Source of the DNA: Pirellulales bacterium | GTDB taxonomy: Bacteria > Planctomycetota > Planctomycetia > Pirellulales > JALHPA01 | NCBI GenBank assembly: GCA_033762255.1 | Contig: JANRLT010000001.1 | Location: 1-64,000, forward strand | Reading direction: 5' to 3' | Length of the DNA stretch: 64,000 nucleotides | Part shown: positions 18,701 through 27,837 of the stretch, in pieces | How positions within the stretch are numbered: position 1 is the stretch's first letter | Layout: each line of letters starts with the position of its first letter | Notes under the pieces: generated by a model | Told to the model about the DNA's origin: nothing | Seen by the model: only the letters and a program-made list of their open reading frames with translations | Databases searched by the model: none | Translations under genes and position numbers: made by a program

Positions 18701-20244
18701 CCCGCGACCGCGAGGTGAATCCCGACCAGCGGTATGACACGCTGAATCACATGCAAAAGCCCACCAATCCCACCGCCAGTTGGGAAATTGGCTTGCCGCG
18801 CGGGGTGTATCGCGTGTTCGCCGTCACCGGCGATCCCAGTAACTTTGACGGCAGTTATGATTTACAGGCCGAAGGGACCACTTTTGTCCAGGGAACGCCC
18901 AACGAGGTCACTCGCTTTTACGAAGGTACCCGCGATGTGACGGTGCTGGACGGACGGTTGACACTGACCAGCGGACCGACCGCGCAAAACAACAAAATCA
19001 ACTTTGTCGATATTGAACGACTACCGATCATACCGGGAACGACGGCGGGGGATGTCATTTTAATTCGTACCGCCGCCACGGCGGGCATCGTGCAGGTGTT
19101 TGACAATGCCGCCGCCACCGGCACGCCGTTCTTTTCCGCTCCCTTAGCGGCCTTGGGCACGCTGACCGTTAACGCTGGGGCGGGGAACGACCAGATCATC
19201 GTCGATATGACGTTTGGCAACCCGATCCCCACGGGAGGGCTGATCATCAATGGCGAAGCCGACGACGACACGCTGACCGTCATCGGACAAAACACCCTCG
19301 CCGCCGGACGGATCATCACCTTTAACGCGGGGGGCGGCACGAATACCCTAAATATGGCGGCCAAAGCCGCGCGGGTCGAAACCACGGCCGTCGGCGGCAC
19401 TCTCGACACCACGGTTGATTACGACGCGCAACTCACCACCAGCTCCATCAAACAACGCTCGCTCACGATCGCCAGCGATAGTTCCGGCAATGGCGGGTTG
19501 GTCACGATTTTACCCCATGGGGGAGCGGCGGGCTTGGTCAAGCTGGACGCGCTAAGCATCGGCCTGGATGGCACCCTGGAACTGAACGATAACGACCTGA
19601 TCTTGACCTATGTCGCCCCGGGGCCAAATCCCGCGCTCACCAGCCTGGTGCAGTCCTACATCATCAACGGCATCAATAACGAATCCTTTGCCCCCCGGGT
19701 CACCAGCGCGTTTTATACCAGCACGGGAGGCCAACGGCTGCTGGTGGCCCTGGATAATACCGCCGGTCAGTTTGGGGATGTCAACGGCTCGCCGTTTAAC
19801 GGTGAAATCCTGGGTGATTCCACCAACATGGCCAACCCCGGCTTTAATCAGGTCCTCATCAAATTCACCTACCCCGGCGATTATAACCTGGACGGCCAGG
19901 TGGATGCCTCGGACTATGTAGTGGTCGATTCCAACATTGGCACCAGTACCGCGGGTGGCCTGTCTGGCTGGATTTTTGGGGACGGCGACTTTAGCGGCAT
20001 GGTCGATGCGGCGGATTACCTGCCCATTGACAGTAACTTTGGCTCTGGTGTGGGAAATCCGCTCTCCACGGGAGTCACGGCCCTGGGGGATGAATCCGGC
20101 GTCAGTCCGCTCTTTAGCGACCAGACCGAGTGGCTGACGGATGATCTCTTGGCTGGCTGGCTTTGGGCGGAGGCGAATGCGGCCAACACCAATGACGGCG
20201 ACTTGAAGAATTGCGGCTGTGGTAACGGCAGTTGGGCACGGTAG
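15787..20244 (+). CDS. Giant exported PQQ-type sugar dehydrogenase with NPCBM, Fn3 and dockerin domains
   Basis: A 1485-residue exported protein. The N-terminus carries the planctomycete LEPR-like pattern SLIEKLEDRWALA (about residue 35) in place of a classical signal peptide. Then come a glucose/sorbosone dehydrogenase beta-propeller (about 45-400; GLTLDPDFATNGHIYVYY, GLRNPFRAAIQPETGLLYIN), an Ig-like region (about 405-500), a PKD-type region (about 500-600), an NPCBM carbohydrate-binding domain (about 685-830; GLGVHSNGEV, RFVSDVGVDDE), fibronectin III (about 833-925), a galactose-binding-like domain (about 930-1075), and type I dockerin repeats (GDYNLDGQVDASDY at 1361, GDFSGMVDAADY near 1400). 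It likely oxidises sugars at the cell surface or on particles. Confidence 0.85.
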   Translation: MNLLSILANRIKRKSCTFPPNRKAPARDRKRQSLIEKLEDRWALATVPTGFTDSTLVTGLTSPTALTIAPDGRVFVAFQNGTIRVMQNDVMLATPFATLATDGSGERGMLGLTLDPDFATNGHIYVYYTASTPASHNRLSRITAVGNEMLPGSEQILLDLPNLSTVGNPIWHMGGAVHYNPVDDKIYIAVGDHQNTSLPQSLNSPFGKILRVNPDGSIPTDNPFYNQTTGINRAIYNTGLRNPFRAAIQPETGLLYINDVGAGSWEEVNASVAGANFGWPTTEGNFNQATFPNFTRPIYAYSHGEGCSVTGGVFYPQNALQFPAQYRGKYFVQEFCSGWMRVIDPLNPTAPPQAFASNMNFPLDVQVGPDGSMYYISRGAGAGGAPGVGTGSIGKIQYVANVPAYIVQHPTNQLASVGFAATFSVTSSGTLPLTHQWQRSNDNGATWNDIPGATASGVVISNTTLADNGAQFRVIVTNAFGMATSNPATLTVTSNQPPVPTITLPSNGTLYSGGDMFNFSGIGTDNEDGNLPASAFTWRIDFHHDDHSHPFYPTTSGVTGGSFTIPNTGETSDNVWYRVFLSVTDSIGLQGSTYIDVLPRKSDMTFNTNIPGLTINLDGAPRTLPLTVTGVEGIQRTLFAPSLQFIGNQAYQFVNWSNGGSQSQTITTPVDNTTYTANYAATTVVFVSDLPFVGTPTNGWGPVERDRSNGETGATDGNTITLNGRTYAKGLGVHSNGEVIISLAGGGYDRFVSDVGVDDETGPNGTVVFQVYGDNTLLFQSNVLNGSSASESVDVSVVGYNQLRLVINDAGDGNGSDHGDWAGAALLTTPVMAPSAPSGLSATANTATQITVNWTDNSSNESGFRIERSPDGSSGWTEVGNTNAGITSFADTTVLGGGTYYYRARAYNAGGNSAYTNTASATTPDQIIGTVKVNFQPATVPVPNGYIADTGIVYGNRGNGYFYGWNATNNETRDREVNPDQRYDTLNHMQKPTNPTASWEIGLPRGVYRVFAVTGDPSNFDGSYDLQAEGTTFVQGTPNEVTRFYEGTRDVTVLDGRLTLTSGPTAQNNKINFVDIERLPIIPGTTAGDVILIRTAATAGIVQVFDNAAATGTPFFSAPLAALGTLTVNAGAGNDQIIVDMTFGNPIPTGGLIINGEADDDTLTVIGQNTLAAGRIITFNAGGGTNTLNMAAKAARVETTAVGGTLDTTVDYDAQLTTSSIKQRSLTIASDSSGNGGLVTILPHGGAAGLVKLDALSIGLDGTLELNDNDLILTYVAPGPNPALTSLVQSYIINGINNESFAPRVTSAFYTSTGGQRLLVALDNTAGQFGDVNGSPFNGEILGDSTNMANPGFNQVLIKFTYPGDYNLDGQVDASDYVVVDSNIGTSTAGGLSGWIFGDGDFSGMVDAADYLPIDSNFGSGVGNPLSTGVTALGDESGVSPLFSDQTEWLTDDLLAGWLWAEANAANTNDGDLKNCGCGNGSWAR

Positions 20245-20381
20245 GTTCATTAGGGGTCAGGGGACAGGGACTAGGGGTCTAGGAAGAGAGGGGCGAGAGG
20301 CGCAGGTGGCGGGGGCAAGATGGCTTTTGCCCCCGTGGAAAGTCAGAAGCAGGAATGCAGAAGGCTGAATGACTGCTCTCC

Positions 20382-20415
20382 CATTCTTCATTTTTAATTC
20401 ATAATTTTTAATTCA
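20382..20415 (+). repeat. AT-rich dispersed motif, second copy
   Basis: ATTCTTCATTTTTAATTC followed by ATAATTTTTAATTCAT; its complement is found in the palindrome at 11032-11119. Confidence 0.5.
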
Positions 20416-20466
20416 TCCCGTCGGGTGGCGGGGGCAACAGTAACTTTCTCACCCTTCCACTAACCA

Positions 20467-21228
20467 CTATTCCATCCCCACATTCCTCAGGCCCCGGCGA
20501 CAAATGTAATCAGTGGGGGGGCCGGGACTTTCGCGTTGCCAGCGGCGGCACAGGTCGCGCACCCAGTGGGGTTGGGTTTTGCCAGCGTCATTTAGCCAGT
20601 TGCCGACGGAGTTTTGCACATAACAGCTGGCGTCGGCTCGTAGCGGTTCCAAGATTGGCAGGGCTAACTCTGGCTCGGCCTTCAACTCCTCCAAATGCGC
20701 GCACCAGACGCCGCGCGGACGGAGCGCCTCGCAGGCAAATCGCCGTAGATTTTCGCTTTTAGACTCGGTCCAGGGGGTCAGCAGCCGGATCGCCGCCGTC
20801 ACCTCCGCCGCCAGATGCCCCCGCACCGCCAGCCACGCCCATTCGCGCACGCCAAAGTGGCTATCATCGGCCAGGGGGCGGATTTTTACTAGTCGCTGCC
20901 GCAGGGTCAATCGGGGTAACTGCCCCACGACAAAGCAAATCCAACCTCGCACGGTGTCGGACGGATGGTTTCGCCACTGGTCAAAGGCGTCCCACTCCGG
21001 ACAAGCGAGCAGCAATTCCGCCGCCGCCGCCATGCGACGGGTGATCGGGATTCCCGGGGCTAATCGGGCCAGTTCACGCGGAGGCCAATCTTGATGCAGC
21101 GATTGTATTAATAGCCGAAAGTCAATCGCCAGCCCTTCGACCAGATTCCGCGTTGCCCGCGTCCCGGCATTCAGTTCACGCAAAATTGTGGGCGGAACAT
21201 TGGCAACGGTGGAACGCGACTTGGCCAT
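20467..21228 (-). CDS. AlkD-like HEAT-repeat DNA alkylation repair family protein
   Basis: About 253 residues from the ATG at 21228 (MAKSRSTVANVPP). The helical HEAT repeats and the C-terminal signature (YVQNSVGNWLNDAGK, then WVRDLCRRWQ and TDYICRRGLRN) match the AlkD-related alkylbase glycosylase family, which recognises positively charged alkylated bases without base flipping. Conserved Trp/Asp/Arg in VREWAWLAVRGHL near the middle could serve the substrate groove. No ada or alkA neighbour. Catalytic activity is inferred; many relatives are uncharacterised. Confidence 0.75.
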   Translation of the reverse strand: MAKSRSTVANVPPTILRELNAGTRATRNLVEGLAIDFRLLIQSLHQDWPPRELARLAPGIPITRRMAAAAELLLACPEWDAFDQWRNHPSDTVRGWICFVVGQLPRLTLRQRLVKIRPLADDSHFGVREWAWLAVRGHLAAEVTAAIRLLTPWTESKSENLRRFACEALRPRGVWCAHLEELKAEPELALPILEPLRADASCYVQNSVGNWLNDAGKTQPHWVRDLCRRWQRESPGPPTDYICRRGLRNVGME

Positions 21229-21357
21229 ACGGGGACTCAGGGGATCGACAAAGGGGAAATCTACTGGCAATAGGCTCTAGCAAAACAACATTATTGCCAA
21301 TGGGGCGACCATTTCTGTAGCTAGCATGTTACATTTTTCACAATACCCCAGCTAGCA

Positions 21358-23505
21358 TTGGAATATTTCCATCCCCTAACTTCTATTCCCTGTTCCCTAT
21401 CCCCTGTTCCTTTCCGCAGATCGCTCTTTTCGCAAATCCCACTCCGCTGTTACAATCCGCCGGTTTATTTTTTTGCGGCATGGCGCACTCCCTCTCCGGT
21501 GGGGAAGCAGTCGATGGCTCCGCACTGTTATCAATTTTTGGAATTTGTGGTGGAACCGAGCCTGATTCAGCGATTTAGTTCGCGGCACACGCCTTTCGCC
21601 CCAGGCGCAAAGCGAAGTTCCCCGCGCGCGCCGCGGCTGGATTGGCCTGGCGGGTTGGTCCTGCTTGTGAGTTTCTCCCTGGCGATTGCCCCTGGTTGCC
21701 GCAGCACGCGCGATACCGACCGCGAACTCATGCACAATGAGCAGCGGTTGCTAGAAGATGAGCTTTACGCGCTGGAGGCGGAGCTTAACGAGCGCGAACG
21801 GATGCTGGATGCCTGCCATCGCGAGAATACCGCCCTGCGGCGGGAATTGGCGGGGAGTGGGGGGGCGAATGACGCAATGGGTCATGGCGGAAATAACAAC
21901 CGCCCGCGCCCAGGAGGGAATTCCCGCAATGTTGAACCATCCGAACCGGTCATCGAAGCCCCCGCGCTGCCCAATAGTCCCGCTCCCAACGTGAATTCCG
22001 GGGATATGCCGTCCACGCCTGGCGCGACATTTCCTCCCAACGGCACATCCTCCTCGCTGCGGTTGGCTCCGGCGGATGGCGAACTCACTGGCTATGAATC
22101 CGCGCGACCCACGCCAGCGGCAACGGGTACGATACGCCGCACGGCGTATCACTCTCCCGCGGAGGCTGGCGATCCCCCTCCCGCGGTCGAGGACTTTCAA
22201 AGCGAAAATTTTCAGCAAGGCGATTTTTCCAACCCGGACCAACCTTCCGCTCCTCCGCCGACCTTGTACGAAAGCATGAACTTGCCCCGCGCGGCGGTCG
22301 CTGATCCCGCGGCGGTCGAACGGATCACGTTAAATCCCCGGTTGACGGGGGGGCATAATGTGGACCAGCGTCCCGGCGACGAGGGGATCATGGTCGTGGT
22401 TTCGCCAACCGGCTCCTCGGGGGCGCAACTGAACGTGCCGGGGGAAATTTCCGTCGTGCTGGTCGATCCCACGCAAAACGCCCGCACCGCCCGCTGGGAT
22501 TTTTCCACGGCGGAATCCGCGACGTTCTTTCAACAATCCCTTATCGGCGGCGAAGCATACCATTTGGAATTACGCTGGCCCAACCAACCCCCCGCCAATC
22601 CGGTGCAAGATTTGTACGTGCGGATGTCGCTGGGCGATGGCCGCCAACTGGAAACCAAGCGGCGCATCCGCATCGACAACCGCCAACCCCCCCGTGACCG
22701 CCCGGCAGCGCGCGACCGTCAGCCACAACAACCACTGGTCGCCAATCGCGATCAATGGCGCACCGCCCCGGCAAAAAACGCCCCCCCGGCCCCCTCCCGC
22801 GAATTCACAAATCTGCAAAATCCCGACGCCACCCTGCCCCCTGGGCCAATGGAAAACTTTTATCCCGCGGACCAAAACCTAACTGAAACTCCCCCCGCGG
22901 AAGTTAATATTCAACTGGAAGACCCCACCCAGGGGGGAACACAAATTCCCAGCCCGCATCAGCTTGCTGGCGCGCGTCCGCCGCTGCAAGAACGCCTGGC
23001 CGAACGGCGCAGGTTGATGAACATGCGCTTGGCCGGGGAAGGATCCAGCGGGAGGGGTGGTGCCGCGCTGCCGGATGGTCAAAGTTCCAGCGTGGGCCTG
23101 TCGCCGAGCAATAATTCGCCTGATGGTCAACAACCGGGCTGGAACTGGCGCAAATGGTTTGGCGCTCCTCCCCGTGAAGCCGTGCCCCAACCAGGAAGTA
23201 CAGTTCCGCAGCCGGGAAACACCACGGCTCAGCCGGTTGTCCCCCCGCCGGTCGTGCCGCCGACAAACAACAATGCCAATGTCGTCCCCGATGGCTTTGT
23301 CATTGTGCCGCTGCAACCGGGCCGCCCTGCCACCGCCGCTCCGGACAATTTACCCGCCGTGCCGCAGTACGCCCAACCATTTAGCCCCAGCGCGCTCCAT
23401 AGCGGCGATCAGGCCCCCGCTTATCCTGGATCGGGTGGCTCACCTCCCGCCGCGCGCACCGCCACCCGCCCGGTGGAGCGGCCCATGTGGAAGCCGTATC
23501 GATAG
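21358..23505 (+). CDS. Putative lipoprotein, proline-rich, with N-terminal coiled coil
   Basis: The open frame is 715 residues, but the real start is uncertain: the region before residue 80 is poorly coding, and an ATG at 21514 is an alternative. A lipobox-like site LAIAPGC ends at C114, preceded by the hydrophobic GGLVLLVSFS, so the mature protein probably starts at that Cys and is anchored to a membrane. Next comes a short coiled coil (RLLEDELYALEAELNERERM), then several hundred residues of Pro/Ser/Asn-rich low-complexity sequence around a small beta domain (about residues 320-450, with VVLVDPTQNARTARWDFST). Likely an envelope structural protein. Family not recognised. Confidence 0.6.
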   Translation: MEYFHPLTSIPCSLSPVPFRRSLFSQIPLRCYNPPVYFFAAWRTPSPVGKQSMAPHCYQFLEFVVEPSLIQRFSSRHTPFAPGAKRSSPRAPRLDWPGGLVLLVSFSLAIAPGCRSTRDTDRELMHNEQRLLEDELYALEAELNERERMLDACHRENTALRRELAGSGGANDAMGHGGNNNRPRPGGNSRNVEPSEPVIEAPALPNSPAPNVNSGDMPSTPGATFPPNGTSSSLRLAPADGELTGYESARPTPAATGTIRRTAYHSPAEAGDPPPAVEDFQSENFQQGDFSNPDQPSAPPPTLYESMNLPRAAVADPAAVERITLNPRLTGGHNVDQRPGDEGIMVVVSPTGSSGAQLNVPGEISVVLVDPTQNARTARWDFSTAESATFFQQSLIGGEAYHLELRWPNQPPANPVQDLYVRMSLGDGRQLETKRRIRIDNRQPPRDRPAARDRQPQQPLVANRDQWRTAPAKNAPPAPSREFTNLQNPDATLPPGPMENFYPADQNLTETPPAEVNIQLEDPTQGGTQIPSPHQLAGARPPLQERLAERRRLMNMRLAGEGSSGRGGAALPDGQSSSVGLSPSNNSPDGQQPGWNWRKWFGAPPREAVPQPGSTVPQPGNTTAQPVVPPPVVPPTNNNANVVPDGFVIVPLQPGRPATAAPDNLPAVPQYAQPFSPSALHSGDQAPAYPGSGGSPPAARTATRPVERPMWKPYR

Positions 23506-23934
23506 GAGAGAGGGGATGGTGGATGGTGGTGAATCGCTTGAGTAAGTTATACCAATCGCAATTAATCCTAGCGCGGCTTTTACCCAGTTTAACTAGAGTT
23601 TACGGAACTCCGTTGGAGTACGGGAACCTTAGTTTATTTTACTGACCCAGGGTTGTTCGCTGCGCTCCAACCCGTGGGCTATGATCCAGAACCGCGTTGC
23701 GGTACCCCATCTACCGCAACGCGGTTGCGTCATGCCGTAATTTATTAGCAAAAGTTCACGTCACCACAAAATGCTAGCTGCGCTATATTTGGCTAGAAAG
23801 CATATTAAAATCTATTTAACTTTGAATCATTCTGCTTTTACAAACTCGTGACAAGCCCAACTGAGGCTGACGGTTATAATCCGATGATTGTCGATCGTCG
23901 GATTTTCTATTGACCAACTTAGGACTGATGCATC
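23506..23934. other. Spacer with palindromic repeats
   Basis: About 430 bases. It holds the perfect hairpin at 23690-23726 and, before it, a degenerate CCCAGGGTTGTTCGCTGCGC / CCAACCCGTGGGCT element related to the palindromes near 36567 and 37393. No gene. Confidence 0.5.
23690..23726. terminator. Perfect 15-bp inverted repeat, possible terminator
   Basis: AACCGCGTTGCGGTA, loop CCCCATC, then TACCGCAACGCGGTT. It lies 185 bases after a plus-strand gene. No T-run follows, so it may be a repeat rather than an intrinsic terminator. Confidence 0.4.
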
Positions 23935-24615
23935 ATGTATACTTGGATTTCTCTGCTATTGTCGTTTTGCTGCTCCGAGGCCCCCTTGTCCCCCCCCGCC
24001 AATCCCCTGCAAATTGAGGTGTTTCACGTCTATTGGCTGACGCCCGTGGAAAATAACGTGGGCTACGGAGCCTGCATTTTAACCCCGGTACGGTGGATTC
24101 CCTTGGGTGAAGACTCGCCCACGACGCGATTGCGGGGTGAAATCCTCCAACGCCAGCAACTGTCCACGGAAGAGCGGCAAAAACTGGCCACGGTCCCCCC
24201 CCGCGGGGAACCAAAATCATTTTCCGAAACCATCGGCGGCGCTCGTATCGATGTGCCCGTGGTCAAAATCTCAACCTATGGGCGGGACTCGATCTGGAAC
24301 GCTCCGCCTTCGCCCGCGATCGGTATGGTGACGCCCAGCGAGATCCACGCGCAAAATGGCAAGTACGAGGTGGTGATCGACGGCGTGCGGTATCAGGTCG
24401 CCGCGGGCACGCCGGCGGAGGCTTTGAAATTGCTGGAAAATCCAGAGGGAAAAGCGATATTGCATCGCCTGCGTGGACCGCTGGACGGTTTTGAACGCGA
24501 GGCGATCGCGCTCAAGCACCGACTGCGGATGCAACTCGAGCTAGAGGCGGTGGTTGAGGAGAGAGTAAAACATTATCAGGCAACCCGCGTTCCAGAAACG
24601 CCAGCCGGGAAGTAA
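23935..24615 (+). CDS. Hypothetical protein
   Basis: A 226-residue protein. The N-terminus MYTWISLLLSFCC is short and hydrophobic and may be a signal sequence or lipobox-like anchor. Two beta-rich stretches (QIEVFHVYWLTP, NGKYEVVIDGVRYQVAAGTP) surround a charged middle, and the C-terminal 70 residues are helical. Family not recognised; location probably periplasmic if the N-terminus is an export signal. Confidence 0.5.
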   Translation: MYTWISLLLSFCCSEAPLSPPANPLQIEVFHVYWLTPVENNVGYGACILTPVRWIPLGEDSPTTRLRGEILQRQQLSTEERQKLATVPPRGEPKSFSETIGGARIDVPVVKISTYGRDSIWNAPPSPAIGMVTPSEIHAQNGKYEVVIDGVRYQVAAGTPAEALKLLENPEGKAILHRLRGPLDGFEREAIALKHRLRMQLELEAVVEERVKHYQATRVPETPAGK

Positions 24616-24713
24616 TTCTTAGATGTAAGGGTGGATAAATCAAGCTCTTTCTCCCTATGGCGGTTCCCATTTTTATAATTAAAAGGGCGAGAAAGCAGAG
24701 TGCTGTATGCAAA

Positions 24714-25124
24714 CTATATATCCGGCGACTTTCGATTCTGTAATAGGAACCGGATTGCTTGCGGAATATTCCGGATGATCCGGTAGCAGATTGCCACGCC
24801 AAGGCACAAGAATAGACCGAAAAACGTAAAACCGAGAACTAACGCGCCAATACTCCAATAAATATGAGCGTATCTTAAGTGCAAATCACTTTCAAAAAAA
24901 GAGACCGTCAACACCAATAACAGTATTACGCTGGTAATTCCAAAAGTTATAATTCCCACGAGCAACCCTGTGTACGCCGCGGGTTTTATATTTGCGAACA
25001 GGGCTGCTTGAAAAGTTTGGTACTCGGGTTGTTGCGCGGACGCGCTGATGATCGGCAACGCCCCCGGAAATAACTTTTTCGGTCGCCGCGAGTACGGATT
25101 GTCTGCTTCGGACTCGTGTTTCAT
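24714..25124 (-). CDS. Small two-helix membrane protein
   Basis: A 136-residue protein with two strong membrane helices, TGLLVGIITFGITSVILLLV and WSIGALVLGFTFFGLFLCLG, and basic N- and C-terminal arms. Tail-to-tail with the preceding plus-strand gene. Family not recognised. It could be a subunit or accessory of an envelope complex, but nothing nearby indicates which. Confidence 0.5.
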   Translation of the reverse strand: MKHESEADNPYSRRPKKLFPGALPIISASAQQPEYQTFQAALFANIKPAAYTGLLVGIITFGITSVILLLVLTVSFFESDLHLRYAHIYWSIGALVLGFTFFGLFLCLGVAICYRIIRNIPQAIRFLLQNRKSPDI

Positions 25125-25645
25125 GGCAATTGATGGGGGAACCCGCGGTAGGGCGTGCTGAACAGTTTGCCAATAACTGTCCCTGAGTGTTAACTTTTGT
25201 TTGAATTAGTTTCGTCTCTCAGCGGATAGCCCCACAAATCATTCGGCAAACCGCAACCTTAGGAACTTGTTCCTCGGCCGTGAGGGGGGATTACCCATTG
25301 GCACAACTTATCCTTATTGTACAGCAACCCGAGGGGCTAGCGAACGGCTTGTAATTCTTTTTACTTAGAGCTTTTTTACTCTTTCGTTTCTTGTGCGGCC
25401 GCCTGGGTTAGTGCTGGCTGGCTGTATTTCTTTTGTGGTTGCCTGCATTTCTCTGGCGGCTTCGCCGGCGGGGAACAGATTAACGAGGTAGCCGAGTGCC
25501 GGTGGAGATCTGGAGGTCGTTGTTTTTCCGATGAATGCCATTGAAGTTGCTAAAGCGATTGTTGTAAACTTGTGGAACATCATGGCGATTTTTTTGATCG
25601 TACTATTGTCACATGTTTAATGGATCGGCCACAAAGGGGGAACAC
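25125..25645. other. Spacer upstream of the amidohydrolase pair
   Basis: About 520 bases. A 72-codon minus-strand frame (25365-25583) lies here but is not convincing. No repeat or RNA gene seen. Confidence 0.4.
25633..25640 (+). promoter_or_regulatory. Ribosome binding site selecting a GTG start
   Basis: AAAGGGGG ends 5 bases before a GTG at 25646, which is a better start than the ATG at 25613 because it leads directly into the signal peptide. Confidence 0.5.
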
Positions 25646-27760
25646 GTGAAGCTTTGTTTGTTAGGATGCCTGCTATCGAGCTGTTTGATTTTTGCAAGTT
25701 CCGTCACCGCCCAGACCGCGGACATCATTTTTCATGGCGGGGACATCGTAACGATGAACGATGAAAACCCCACGGCCGAGGCCGTGGCGGTCAAAGACGG
25801 ACTAATCCTAGCTGTAGGGAGCAAGACCGATTTGCTCAAACTACGGGGGAATGACACAAAACTGGTCGATCTGGGGGGGCAAACCCTGCTTCCCGGCTTG
25901 TTGGACGCCCATTCGCATTACATTAATTCCTTATTAGTGGCGAACCAGTGTAAGCTGTACGCTCCCCCTTCCGGTCCCGGCAAGGACGTACCCAGCATCA
26001 TTGCCGAGTTAAAGCGATTTGCCGCCGCTCGCCGGATTGGCAAAGGGGAGTTAATCATAGGTTACGGCTACGACGACACTGTCATGCCAGCGGGCCGATT
26101 ACTGAATCGCGACGATCTGGATGCCGCCTTTCCGGACAATCCCGTGCGCGTGGATCATGTTTCCATGCATGGGGGGGTGCTCAATAGTCAGGCATTAAAA
26201 AAGTACGGAGTTTCCGCGGCGACAAAGACGCCTCCGGGGGGCGTGATCGTCCGCAAGCCAGGCTCCGACGAACCCTGGGGATTGATCATGGAAACCGCAT
26301 TTTTGCCCATCTTTGAGCAGTCCGAACCTTTAACCGGCCAACAGGAAATCGAATGGACGCGGGCGGGACAAATGCTCTACGCCGCCGCGGGAGTGACCAC
26401 AGCGCACGAGGGGGCAACGCATTACCCGCAGTACATGACGATGAAGCGGGCGGGCGAAGCGAAGGCCAATCTGATTGACGTGGTTTGCTTCCCCTTTATC
26501 ACGGACGTTGACAAAATTGTCGCTGATTTGCCCGTGGCTGAATGGACCAAATACAAGAACCGACTCAAAGTCGGCGGCGTCAAAATTACCTTGGATGGCT
26601 CGCCCCAGGGCAGAACGGCTTTCTTTACCACGCCTTATCTGACCGGCGGTCCGGGGGGAGAGAAAAACTGGCGGGGGGAACCAACTTTTCCCCAGGACTT
26701 GGCCAACAAGATGGTAAAAAAAGTCTACGATATGAATGTTCCGTTAATTTTGCATTGCAACGGAGACGCCGCGATTGATTCGTTTTTGTCGGCGTATGAA
26801 TTAGCCCGGGCGGGGGATTTTAGCCGGCCGTGGAACGTCACGACGATTCACACGCAATTCCTGCGCAAGGATCAAATTCCAAAATTTGTCCGGTACAAAA
26901 TTCGCCCGTCATTTTATACCTTGCATACCTTTTACTTTGCCGATGCGCATTTGGCGAATCGCGGCCAGGACCAAGCGAACTACATCAGTCCCATGCGCGA
27001 CGCGATCGATGCGGGGTTGCGGCCGACCAACCATACGGACTTTGTCGTGGCCCCGCTCGACCAAATGATGATGCTGTGGTCCGCCGTCAATCGCGTGTCG
27101 CGAGCCGGGACAACTGTCGGTTCCGACCAGCGGGTGACCCCCGCCGAGGGCCTCAAGTGCATGACCATTTGGGCCGCCGAACAATACGGCGAAGCCGACC
27201 GCAAGGGTTCCTTGGAGGCGGGCAAACTGGCGGACCTGGTGATCCTGGATCGAAATCCCTTAAAAGTCGAGCCCCTGGCAATCAAGGATATTAAAGTGGT
27301 GGAAACAATCAAAGAAGGAGTGACCATCTTTCCGGCGCCGGCGGACCTTGATAAGCCGCTTGCCCCCGTCATCAATGACACGGCAAAGAAGTACCAGTGG
27401 CGCGCCCATGTCTGCGACATGGCGGAAGTCAACCAGGCGGCAAACCGGGAATGGACGCTCGTAACCCTGCAAGGAAAGGATATCGCCACGGCCCCGCCTC
27501 CCACGATGAAGTTTGCCCAGGGAAAATTGTCGATTTTTGGCGGTGTCAACCAATTACGCGGCTCCTATGCCCTGGTGGGAGAAAGCGTCATCCTGGGCGA
27601 ATTGATTTCCACGCGCAAGGCGGGTCCCCCGGAATTGATGCAAGTGGAGCAGGAATTCGCCAAGGCGCTGCGCCTTGTCAACGGGTTTCATGTGCATGGG
27701 GGGCAACTCCACCTGCTTAGCGATGGTGAGGTGGTCGCCACCTTTCAATCCGCGGAATAG
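25646..27760 (+). CDS. Exported amidohydrolase (YtcJ-like, amidohydrolase family 3)
   Basis: About 704 residues from the GTG at 25646, beginning with a signal peptide (LCLLGCLLSSCLIFA, then A-Q-T-A). The metallo-dependent hydrolase barrel shows the first metal pair in LLDAHSHYINS, the later ILHCNGDAAIDSF, TIHTQFLRK and the Asp region THTD-like NHTDFVVAPLDQM, plus the C-terminal GSLEAGKLADLVILD lobe. Length is above average because of a roughly 130-residue C-terminal addition with an extra beta domain. Substrate is unknown; YtcJ-type proteins hydrolyse cyclic amides and imines. A second homologous gene follows 78 bases later. Confidence 0.8.
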   Translation: MKLCLLGCLLSSCLIFASSVTAQTADIIFHGGDIVTMNDENPTAEAVAVKDGLILAVGSKTDLLKLRGNDTKLVDLGGQTLLPGLLDAHSHYINSLLVANQCKLYAPPSGPGKDVPSIIAELKRFAAARRIGKGELIIGYGYDDTVMPAGRLLNRDDLDAAFPDNPVRVDHVSMHGGVLNSQALKKYGVSAATKTPPGGVIVRKPGSDEPWGLIMETAFLPIFEQSEPLTGQQEIEWTRAGQMLYAAAGVTTAHEGATHYPQYMTMKRAGEAKANLIDVVCFPFITDVDKIVADLPVAEWTKYKNRLKVGGVKITLDGSPQGRTAFFTTPYLTGGPGGEKNWRGEPTFPQDLANKMVKKVYDMNVPLILHCNGDAAIDSFLSAYELARAGDFSRPWNVTTIHTQFLRKDQIPKFVRYKIRPSFYTLHTFYFADAHLANRGQDQANYISPMRDAIDAGLRPTNHTDFVVAPLDQMMMLWSAVNRVSRAGTTVGSDQRVTPAEGLKCMTIWAAEQYGEADRKGSLEAGKLADLVILDRNPLKVEPLAIKDIKVVETIKEGVTIFPAPADLDKPLAPVINDTAKKYQWRAHVCDMAEVNQAANREWTLVTLQGKDIATAPPPTMKFAQGKLSIFGGVNQLRGSYALVGESVILGELISTRKAGPPELMQVEQEFAKALRLVNGFHVHGGQLHLLSDGEVVATFQSAE

Positions 27761-27837
27761 CGGCGGATATCAGTAGTTAACGCACCTTTCATTCCATCAA
27801 TCGGTAAACCAGGCGACCCACTTACGGATTAACTTCC

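Noticed and set aside
21358-21680. Long N-terminal extension of the lipoprotein gene
   Set aside because: Codons are poor and the lipobox lies at residue 114; the real start is probably further downstream, although no good ribosome binding site decides it.
25365-25583. 72-residue minus-strand open frame with a hydrophobic start
   Set aside because: Composition is not coding-like, there is no ribosome binding site, and it ends just before the amidohydrolase start region.
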